A DNA stretch of 13,039 bases from NCBI GenBank assembly GCA_015489055.1, contig WFMO01000240.1, positions 1 through 13,039 of the forward strand. The letters are read 5' to 3'. This stretch comes from Helicobacteraceae bacterium (GTDB lineage Bacteria > Campylobacterota > Campylobacteria > Campylobacterales > Sulfurimonadaceae). This document shows, in pieces, positions 7,078-11,970 of this stretch (position 1 is its first letter; each line of letters opens with the position of its first letter). A program made the translations under genes and the position numbers. Below the pieces are notes generated by a model. The model had not been told where the DNA came from, made no database searches, and worked only from the letters and a program-made list of their open reading frames with translations.

Positions 7078-8202
7078 TTAATATTTATAATTTACCGGGT
7101 TACCCGATAATGTTTTTAAAAAAGCAACAATTTGCCCAATTTGTTTTTTTGTAAGAACGATTCCAAGTTGATGGCGCGCCATAATTTTTACTGCTTCTTT
7201 TAGTTTTTTAACTGTACCGTTATGAAAATATGGTGCGGTTCTCGCAACATTTCGAAGTGTCGGTACTTTAAATTGAAATTGATTATTACGTCCATGGAAT
7301 CCACCTGTGTCTGGGAAAGGGAATGGTGAGCCTTTAAAACGAGGTGAGTGAAACTCAAATTTTGAGAAAACCGGCATGCCGTTAATAAAAACTGATTTTG
7401 GAACAATGAATCCATCATATCGTTTAAGTGGAAATCTTTGCATGCTTTGTCCTCCTATGCTTATACCTGTGTGACAACTCTTACATCCAAGACGCATGAA
7501 TAAAAAAAGTCCTCTTTTTGCTTTGCTTGATATAGCAGTGTTGTTACCATCTAAAAATCTATCAAACGATCCCCTTGAGAGAAGTGTTCTTTCATAAGCG
7601 CCAATAGCGTTGATAACATTGGTAAATGTAATTTTGTGTGATTTGAATGCTGATTTGAATGCTTTTACATAAAAAGGTTCTTTTTTTAATCTCTTTACTA
7701 TCTCTTTTGGTGTCATATTCATTTCAAAAGGTGCCTGAAGCGGTCCTTTTGCCTGATTTTGTATATTTGGACTCTTGCCATCCCATAATAGCATTTTCTC
7801 TAGTGCAGCATTTATTACTGTCGGAGTATTTAAGTGCAAAGGATTATGCCTACCATGATAGCCTATTGCAGTAGGGCGATTATCGGCTCCTCCTTTTGTA
7901 AGAATATGACATGTTGCGCAACTAATAGTTTTATTTTTGGATAAAATCGGATCAACAAAAAGCAAATGACCTAATTTGATTTTGTTTGTGCTTAACGGAT
8001 CGTTTATATCTTTGACTAATCTTTTGGCTTTTACCCAGGTCTTTGGAACCGGTTTTAATCCATGCATCAGAGCTTCTTGACGCAGTTGATTGTTGTTTAT
8101 GATAATAGGTTTTGGCTTTGGCTTTGGTATAAAAAAGCCGATGTTTATAAAAAGAATAACAAGGATAACAATAGTTATAATGATACCCAATTGATCTTTC
8201 AA
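7078..8202 (-). CDS. Membrane-anchored diheme cytochrome c peroxidase (CcpA/MauG family)
   Basis: This protein reduces hydrogen peroxide to water in the periplasm with electrons from small c-type cytochromes. It has 374 residues, with an uncleaved-looking N-terminal helix (about 5-25) followed by a proline/lysine linker, then two cytochrome domains with heme sites C95-A-T-C-H99 and C240-K-S-C-H244. The family hallmark F-K-V-P-T-L-R-N-V-A-R-T-A-P-Y-F-H-N-G (311-329) is present. A stretch at about 255-305, rich in F, P and G, separates heme 2 from that motif. The start is TTG at 8202-8200: a TGA lies in frame two codons upstream, and AAGG (8213-8210) is 7 nt before it, so no upstream start is possible if the membrane helix belongs to the protein. 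It lies 92 nt downstream of the Rrf2 gene and heads a tight operon with the heme d1 gene. A MauG-like oxidation role is a less likely alternative. Confidence 0.93.
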   Translation of the reverse strand: MKDQLGIIITIVILVILFINIGFFIPKPKPKPIIINNNQLRQEALMHGLKPVPKTWVKAKRLVKDINDPLSTNKIKLGHLLFVDPILSKNKTISCATCHILTKGGADNRPTAIGYHGRHNPLHLNTPTVINAALEKMLLWDGKSPNIQNQAKGPLQAPFEMNMTPKEIVKRLKKEPFYVKAFKSAFKSHKITFTNVINAIGAYERTLLSRGSFDRFLDGNNTAISSKAKRGLFLFMRLGCKSCHTGISIGGQSMQRFPLKRYDGFIVPKSVFINGMPVFSKFEFHSPRFKGSPFPFPDTGGFHGRNNQFQFKVPTLRNVARTAPYFHNGTVKKLKEAVKIMARHQLGIVLTKKQIGQIVAFLKTLSGNPVNYKY

Positions 8203-8294
8203 GCTTCAACCTTAAAATAATATTCTACCTAATAGTGTATTTTACAACACTTTTATTAAATTTAGTTGAATTATGTTGATTTATAAAAATTATC
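8203..8294 (-). promoter_or_regulatory. Spacer between the Rrf2 gene and the CCP operon with an AGTGT-N8-ACACT inverted repeat
   Basis: This AT-rich 92-nt gap probably holds a promoter for the peroxidase operon. AGTGT at 8234-8238 and ACACT at 8247-8251 form a perfect 5-bp inverted repeat with 8-nt spacer, about 32 nt before the TTG start. It could be an operator, or a hairpin in the leader if transcription reads through from the Rrf2 gene. No clear -35/-10 pair with normal spacing was seen. Confidence 0.3.
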
Positions 8295-8708
8295 TTAAAA
8301 TTTACTTCCTCTACCTATAAGATCTTGCAAAGACGTATTTTTAAACATATCTTGCAATAAAGTTTTAGGTTGACTCCATTGATCGTGCAATGCGCATTTA
8401 TTGTTGCTGTCACAAACTCCAATACCTAATACACAATATTCATCATTTAGCATATCATTAAATATTTCTAATATTTCGACCAATTTGATATCAGATGCTT
8501 TTTTATTTAAAACATATCCTCCATCGCGACCTCTAGTTGACTTTACTAATTCTGCTACAACTAGTTCGCGCATAATTTTTGTTAAAAATTTATAAGGCAA
8601 ATCCAATGTGGCAGCTAAAACTGTAGCATTAGAGGGAGATTCATTATCCTGACTTGCTATATAGCTTAAAATTCTTATCGCATATTGCGTAGTATTATGT
8701 AGTTGCAT
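8295..8708 (-). CDS. Rrf2-family transcriptional regulator with three cysteines, NsrR-like
   Basis: This 137-residue DNA-binding protein has the Rrf2 layout. It begins M-Q-L-H-N-T-T-Q-Y-A-I-R-I-L, has a winged helix-turn-helix with L-P-Y-K-F-L-T-K-I-M-R-E-L (37-49), the wing G-R-D-G-G-Y-V-L (60-67), the dimer helix, and a cysteine loop Cys92-x6-Cys99-x5-Cys105. Three such cysteines bind an iron-sulfur cluster in NsrR and IscR. The spacing and the place beside norCB and heme d1 genes suggest an NO-responsive repressor like NsrR. IscR-type control of iron-sulfur genes is less likely because no isc/suf genes are near. ATG with AAAGG upstream is a good start. It could control both the peroxidase operon and the divergent nor operon, but no known NsrR box could be matched. 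Confidence 0.94.
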   Translation of the reverse strand: MQLHNTTQYAIRILSYIASQDNESPSNATVLAATLDLPYKFLTKIMRELVVAELVKSTRGRDGGYVLNKKASDIKLVEILEIFNDMLNDEYCVLGIGVCDSNNKCALHDQWSQPKTLLQDMFKNTSLQDLIGRGSKF

Positions 8709-8747
8709 TATTAAACCTTTGTGTGTAATAAAATATTTTCACTATTT

Positions 8748-8942
8748 TTAGAGTTTCCAATATTCAAGAAAAATACCACCCATTAAAGACAAGCAGATGG
8801 TGAGCAAAACAGTAAATAAATTATAATTAAAATCGCTTAATTTATCGTCTTTATCAAAAAATTCTACAATCTTTATAGATGGGAATATAAAGAAAAATAA
8901 TAAAACTACAGAAAAAATTAAGACAAATATTATACTTCTCAT
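8748..8942 (-). CDS. Possible small two-helix membrane protein of unknown function
   Basis: This open frame of 64 residues lies just upstream of and in line with the Rrf2 gene (39 nt gap). It encodes two hydrophobic helices (about 3-22 and 42-57) around a short charged loop F-F-D-K-D-D-K-L-S-D, ending L-E-Y-W-K-L. The charged loop is like a small membrane protein and unlike random AT-rich translation. ATG is preceded by AAGGA (8959-8955) at 12 nt, a little far. I do not recognise a family. It fills an otherwise empty 426-nt stretch, so a real gene is plausible, but chance cannot be excluded. Confidence 0.5.
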   Translation of the reverse strand: MRSIIFVLIFSVVLLFFFIFPSIKIVEFFDKDDKLSDFNYNLFTVLLTICLSLMGGIFLEYWKL

Positions 8943-8999
8943 CTATTTTGGTAATCCTTGTGTTTTTAGATTTTGCTAATCTTACTGGCAATTAAATAA

Positions 9000-9005
9000 A
9001 TTATA
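9000..9005 (-). promoter_or_regulatory. Candidate -10 box for the leftward small-protein/Rrf2 transcript
   Basis: On the minus strand this reads TATAAT, about 58 nt before the ATG at 8942, which would leave a leader of about 50 nt. There is no good -35 hexamer. The tandem repeat at 9019-9038 would sit over the -35 region, which would fit control by a bound regulator. Such boxes are common in AT-rich DNA, so support is weak. Confidence 0.3.
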
Positions 9006-9018
9006 ACTTAATAAAATT

Positions 9019-9038
9019 AAATTGTTTCAAATTGTTAC
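9019..9038. repeat. Tandem 10-bp direct repeat in the divergent nor/Rrf2 control region
   Basis: AAATTGTTTC is followed at once by AAATTGTTAC, with nine of ten positions equal and a period of one DNA helix turn. It lies about 97-116 nt before the first gene of the nor operon and 77-96 nt before the leftward small gene. Two copies on the same face of the helix are a typical layout for a pair of bound regulator monomers. In this AT-rich spacer it could also be chance. Confidence 0.4.
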
Positions 9039-9100
9039 ATTTTAATAATTTTACACATTATTATAGTTTCTTGATGCTATTTATTGTTATTTTATGATAT

Positions 9101-9106
9101 TATACT
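9101..9106 (+). promoter_or_regulatory. Candidate -10 box of the nor operon
   Basis: TATACT lies 28 nt before the ATG of the first nor-operon gene, giving a short leader that carries the strong ribosome site AAGGAGG (9123-9129). No normally spaced TTGACA-like -35 box was seen, which is usual for this phylum or would fit an activated promoter. A TTGAT half-site at 9071-9075 has no matching ATCAA partner. Confidence 0.4.
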
Positions 9107-9134
9107 CGTAGGTGGATTTGCTAAGGAGGTTTAA

Positions 9135-9485
9135 ATGTTAACACCAACGCTTGTTAGACCTATAATAGCATCAAGTGATTTTCTGGGAGTTTTTCTAGCT
9201 GGAGCATTTGTTATTATTTTTGGCGCATTTTATGCGATGACCGTAACGCTTGTAAAATTAAAAAAACTACAAAAGTGGTATATATTTTTAGCATTTCTCT
9301 TTTGGGGCTTGCAAGTTTACAGTATGTTTTATCTGGGAGTGAAGATTCATTCTAAGCCGTTTACATTTAAGGCGATGATGATTGTAATGATAGCTTACTT
9401 GATGATGCCTTATATTTATTTTCGGATTATAAGTAAATCTGAAGAAAGATATAAAGATGAAAAAAAGGAGAGTAAAAATGTCTAA
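9135..9485 (+). CDS. Three-helix membrane protein of unknown function, first gene of the nor operon
   Basis: I do not recognise this 116-residue protein. It has three hydrophobic helices (about 15-41, 47-68 and 79-97) and a very basic and acidic C-terminal tail (K-S-E-E-R-Y-K-D-E-K-K-E-S-K). It has no cysteine, and its few histidines are not arranged as in heme proteins. The start is firm: AAGGAGG (9123-9129) with 5 nt spacing to ATG. Its end overlaps norC by 8 nt, and the norC ribosome site lies inside its coding sequence, so the two are coupled. Position argues for a role in insertion, assembly or activity of the cytochrome c NO reductase. It does not show the features of NorD, NorE or NorQ. 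Confidence 0.82.
   Translation: MLTPTLVRPIIASSDFLGVFLAGAFVIIFGAFYAMTVTLVKLKKLQKWYIFLAFLFWGLQVYSMFYLGVKIHSKPFTFKAMMIVMIAYLMMPYIYFRIISKSEERYKDEKKESKNV
9465..9470 (+). promoter_or_regulatory. Ribosome binding site that sets the norC start
   Basis: AAGGAG lies 7 nt before the ATG at 9478 and within the 3' end of the preceding gene. An ATG in the same frame at 9457 has no such site and would add seven basic residues (M-K-K-R-R-V-K), so 9478 is preferred. Confidence 0.8.
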
Positions 9486-10176
9486 AAGAAAAGTTTCTGT
9501 ATGGACAGATAATCGTTTTTGGCAAAGATCTGCCGCTTGGGTCACGGGTGTTGCCGCAGTCCTATTGATATGGTTAACATTTGATACAATGGGGCAGATA
9601 AGAATGGGTAATCAAAAAGATATAGATGCTCATATCGATAAGAGAGTGCCGTCCCCAACTGTTATTAACTACAAGATTGGCTACAAGATGAATGCAAAAA
9701 GAGGTCTTGAAGTACCTACTATAGGTGGTAGCGATGCGAATGGCAATTCTTTATTTACGGTTAAGCAAAAGTTTTTTGGAAGAGATAACTATACTCAAAA
9801 AGAAGCAGATGCTCTTGTAAATTTAGGTAAATTAGGTGAGCAATCAAAAAACTGTATGGATTGTCATACATTGCTCGGAAATGGTGGTTATTATGCTCCT
9901 GATCTTACAAAGGCATGGTTGGATCCAGCGTGGGGTAAAAACGGTCCGATGCAGGCAATTACTGGAACGCACTCAAGAGCAGAAGCAATGGCTACATTCT
10001 TGCAACATCCGGGAAGATATCCTATGCATGCAAGAAGGATGCCAAATCTTCATATAACAGCTAGAGAAGCTAAAGGTCTTGTAGCATTCTTAAAACAGAT
10101 GGCTACAATTGATACAAATGGATTCCCTAGAGGTTTTGGAAAAATTAAGGAGGCAAATTATGCAGAGACAAAATAG
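9478..10176 (+). CDS. norC: Nitric oxide reductase subunit C, membrane-anchored cytochrome c
   Basis: This is the small subunit of cytochrome c-dependent NO reductase. It takes electrons from periplasmic cytochromes and passes them to NorB. The 232 residues include one N-terminal anchor helix (about 19-37), a periplasmic linker and one cytochrome c domain with C126-M-D-C-H130, followed by T-L-L-G-N-G-G-Y-Y-A-P-D-L, very like the NorC heme region. Met188 in R-R-M-P-N-L is the likely sixth ligand. It is clearly longer than Pseudomonas NorC, with about 60 more residues between anchor and heme (about 45-110, containing G-L-E-V-P-T-I-G-G-S-D). The start at 9478 follows AAGGAG, and the gene overlaps its neighbours on both sides (8 nt with the upstream gene, 17 nt with norB), so the operon is tightly coupled. 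Confidence 0.96.
   Translation: MSKRKVSVWTDNRFWQRSAAWVTGVAAVLLIWLTFDTMGQIRMGNQKDIDAHIDKRVPSPTVINYKIGYKMNAKRGLEVPTIGGSDANGNSLFTVKQKFFGRDNYTQKEADALVNLGKLGEQSKNCMDCHTLLGNGGYYAPDLTKAWLDPAWGKNGPMQAITGTHSRAEAMATFLQHPGRYPMHARRMPNLHITAREAKGLVAFLKQMATIDTNGFPRGFGKIKEANYAETK
10147..10153 (+). promoter_or_regulatory. Ribosome binding site that sets the norB start
   Basis: AAGGAGG lies 6 nt before the ATG at 10160, inside the norC coding end. It decides against the longer in-frame opening at 10109, which would add 17 residues that do not look like a NorB N-terminus and would lie wholly within norC. Confidence 0.85.
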
Positions 10177-11587
10177 CTTTAAGTATGAATCGCAGAGATT
10201 GGCGAGCTGGTACTTTACTGTTGCTGTTATATTATTTGGTGCTCAGCTTTTACTGGGTCTGGTAGCTGCTGTGCAGTTTATTTACCCATCATTTTTATAT
10301 GATGTTTTAGACTTTTCAGTTGCAAGAATGATACATATTAATGCATTGGTTGTTTGGATGGTATATGCTATCATCGGCTCTGTGTATTATTTGCTTCCCG
10401 AAGAAACAGGTATAGAGACAGTTGGTATTGGTATAGCCAAAATTTTATTTTGGGTGCTAACTATTGCTGTTGCTATTGTTGTTTTGGTTTTCCTTTTTAT
10501 TCAGATAGGACCTGCAAAAACAAGCACAATTTGGTTTATAAATGAAGGTAGAGAGTATTTAGAAGCTCCTAGATGGGCAGATATCGGTATAGTTGTGGTT
10601 GTAGTAGGTTTTGTTGTAAATACCTTCTTAACAGCTATTAAAGGTAGAAGAACTGGAGTTATAACAGTTATTTTAGCGGATTTAATAGCACTTGCCGGTT
10701 TATATCTTGCAGGAATGTTTTATACTGATAATATTGCTATGGATCAGTATTGGTGGTGGTGGGTTATACACCTCTGGGTTGAAGCGACATGGGAAGTTTT
10801 AGTTGGCGCTTTTGCAGCTTATGCTCTTATTAAAATCGTAGGTGCAAAAAGACAGATAGTTGAGATGTGGTTGTGGATAGAAGTTGCTATGTTGTTTGGT
10901 TCTGGTATATTGGGTTTAGGACATCATTATTTTTGGATAGGAACACCTGAATATTGGTGGGAAATTGGAGCTTTGTTTAGTTCACTTGAGCCTGTGCCGC
11001 TTATCGGTATGTTCGTTCATGTTCTTTATGATTGGGGCAAGGACAAAGGTGAAAGGATGGGTGAAGGCGAAGAAGATGTTACTTCAAATAATACTCCAGC
11101 CTTAGTCTGGCTAGTCATAAATGGTTTTGGAAACTTTTTAGGTGCCGGTGTTTGGGGATTTTTTCATACATTGCCACAAGTAAATATTTATACACACGGT
11201 ACACAATTTACGGCAGCACATGGTCACTTAGCATTTTTTGGAGCATACGCTACTATACTTATAGCTATGTTTTATATGGCCATACAGGGCAAAAACGGTA
11301 TTAAAAAATTAAGAGCAACGTTTGCTTCTAAAATGGCAATATTTTTACTCTCTTTTGGAATGCTTGGTATGACAGTAGCGTTAACCATTGCTGGATACGA
11401 GCAGGTGATGATTGAAAGAGCACAGCTTGGCGGAACTTGGAGTGCTTATTTTGTTGCTCAAAATGAAGTTTGGATGGCACAGGCTATGGATTGGAGATTC
11501 TTCATGGGCATAGTCATGACAATTGGATTTATATATTTAGTTAAGGACTTGTGGACTATTGGTAGAAATCCTCAAAATGTATATTAA
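10160..11587 (+). CDS. norB: Nitric oxide reductase subunit B, catalytic heme b/b3-FeB subunit
   Basis: This subunit reduces two NO to N2O in the inner membrane with electrons from NorC. Its 475 residues form about twelve helices of the heme-copper oxidase superfamily. All expected metal ligands can be placed: His59 (low-spin heme b) in A-R-M-I-H-I-N-A-L-V-V-W-M; His204, His255 and His256 (FeB) in H-L-W-V-E and G-H-H-Y-F-W; His354 (heme b3) and His356 (heme b) in A-A-H-G-H-L-A-F-F. Glu208 and Glu212 (V-E-A-T-W-E) and Glu277 match the conserved acidic residues of cNOR. There is no N-terminal extension like that of quinol-dependent qNOR, so it is the cNor type, in agreement with norC in front. 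Length is close to Pseudomonas NorB. The start is ATG at 10160, overlapping norC by 17 nt. Confidence 0.99.
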   Translation: MQRQNSFKYESQRLASWYFTVAVILFGAQLLLGLVAAVQFIYPSFLYDVLDFSVARMIHINALVVWMVYAIIGSVYYLLPEETGIETVGIGIAKILFWVLTIAVAIVVLVFLFIQIGPAKTSTIWFINEGREYLEAPRWADIGIVVVVVGFVVNTFLTAIKGRRTGVITVILADLIALAGLYLAGMFYTDNIAMDQYWWWWVIHLWVEATWEVLVGAFAAYALIKIVGAKRQIVEMWLWIEVAMLFGSGILGLGHHYFWIGTPEYWWEIGALFSSLEPVPLIGMFVHVLYDWGKDKGERMGEGEEDVTSNNTPALVWLVINGFGNFLGAGVWGFFHTLPQVNIYTHGTQFTAAHGHLAFFGAYATILIAMFYMAIQGKNGIKKLRATFASKMAIFLLSFGMLGMTVALTIAGYEQVMIERAQLGGTWSAYFVAQNEVWMAQAMDWRFFMGIVMTIGFIYLVKDLWTIGRNPQNVY

Positions 11588-11599
11588 AAAGGAGATAAG

Positions 11600-11779
11600 A
11601 TGTATCACGTAATGTTTCAGCCGTTTACAGATGTAGATTGGAGTTTTTTTGGATGGTTAAACGAAGGTCCTTTGACCTTATCGTTTTTCTTACATGGATT
11701 GATTGTTCTTCCAATGTTCTTTATATATTTTCAAGAGAAAAAGAGGTTGAAAAATGAACAGGAGAATGACGGAGAATAA
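11600..11779 (+). CDS. Small 59-residue one-helix membrane protein downstream of norB
   Basis: This small gene begins 12 nt after norB with a strong ribosome site AAGGAG (11589-11594, 5 nt spacing). The protein starts M-Y-H-V-M-F-Q-P-F, has an aromatic-rich segment D-W-S-F-F-G-W-L, a single hydrophobic helix (about 26-44, P-L-T-L-S-F-F-L-H-G-L-I-V-L-P-M-F-F) with a histidine inside, and ends in a charged tail Q-E-K-K-R-L-K-N-E-Q-E-N-D-G-E. The helix with charged cytoplasm-like tail and the tight spacing support a real gene. I do not recognise a family. It could be a small accessory subunit of NO reductase, like the short helices attached to other heme-copper oxidases. That role is inferred only from position and shape. 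Confidence 0.78.
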   Translation: MYHVMFQPFTDVDWSFFGWLNEGPLTLSFFLHGLIVLPMFFIYFQEKKRLKNEQENDGE

Positions 11780-11883
11780 GAGTGCTTATTAGCTAGGGCT
11801 ATTTAATTAGCAAATGACCTTATACGCTTGTATCAAAAGATTGATCCTTTATCTCCTGGAGCGCTTTGCTTGCTTTGAGGCTT

Positions 11884-11903
11884 TAGGGGGTTGTAGAGGG
11901 TTC
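11884..11903 (+). repeat. Tandem 10-bp repeat next to the candidate promoter of the cd1-like gene
   Basis: TAGGGGGTTG is followed directly by TAGAGGGTTC, with eight of ten positions equal, then a third partial copy TAG (11904-11906). The repeat ends 4 nt before the candidate TATAAT box and so covers the -35 region. G-runs are unusual in this AT-rich sequence. This is a good candidate for activator binding. Confidence 0.5.
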
Positions 11904-11910
11904 TAGTCAT

Positions 11911-11916
11911 TATAAT
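11911..11916 (+). promoter_or_regulatory. Candidate -10 box of the cd1-like gene within an inverted repeat
   Basis: A perfect TATAAT lies in the centre of TCATTATAATAATGA (11907-11921), whose arms TCATTA and TAATGA are exact inverted copies around 3 nt. Transcription from here would give a leader of about 48 nt with the ribosome site AAGGGAG (11959-11965). A protein bound to the palindrome would block or reshape this promoter. Confidence 0.45.
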
Positions 11917-11970
11917 AATGATAAGATTCGCTCATGATAGTGTATAGCATCAGAGAATAAGGGAGATAAT

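Larger units (their letters stand above)
11780..11970 (+). promoter_or_regulatory. Leader region of the cytochrome cd1-like gene, repeat-rich
   Basis: No gene is seen in these 191 nt. The part from about 11850 to 11906 is more G-rich than the rest of the window. Noted elements, in order: ATCAA-AAGA-TTGAT (11832-11845), three GCTTT copies (11863-11885), a tandem repeat (11884-11903), TATAAT (11911-11916) inside the inverted repeat TCATTATAATAATGA (11907-11921), and the ribosome site AAGGGAG (11959-11965). No terminator for the nor operon was recognised, so some read-through from norB is possible. Confidence 0.5.

Noticed and set aside
9071..9084. FNR-like site upstream of the nor operon
   Set aside because: Only the TTGAT half-site is present and the second half (TTATT) does not match ATCAA.
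9457..9477. Earlier ATG for norC
   Set aside because: It lacks a ribosome site, while AAGGAG sits 7 nt before the ATG at 9478.
10109..10159. Longer norB opening
   Set aside because: It lies wholly inside norC. AAGGAGG precedes the ATG at 10160, and the added residues do not resemble a NorB N-terminus.
11780..11970. tRNA or other structured RNA gene in the G-richer leader
   Set aside because: No cloverleaf, T-loop sequence or long stable stem could be drawn. Only short repeats and 4-6 bp stems are seen.
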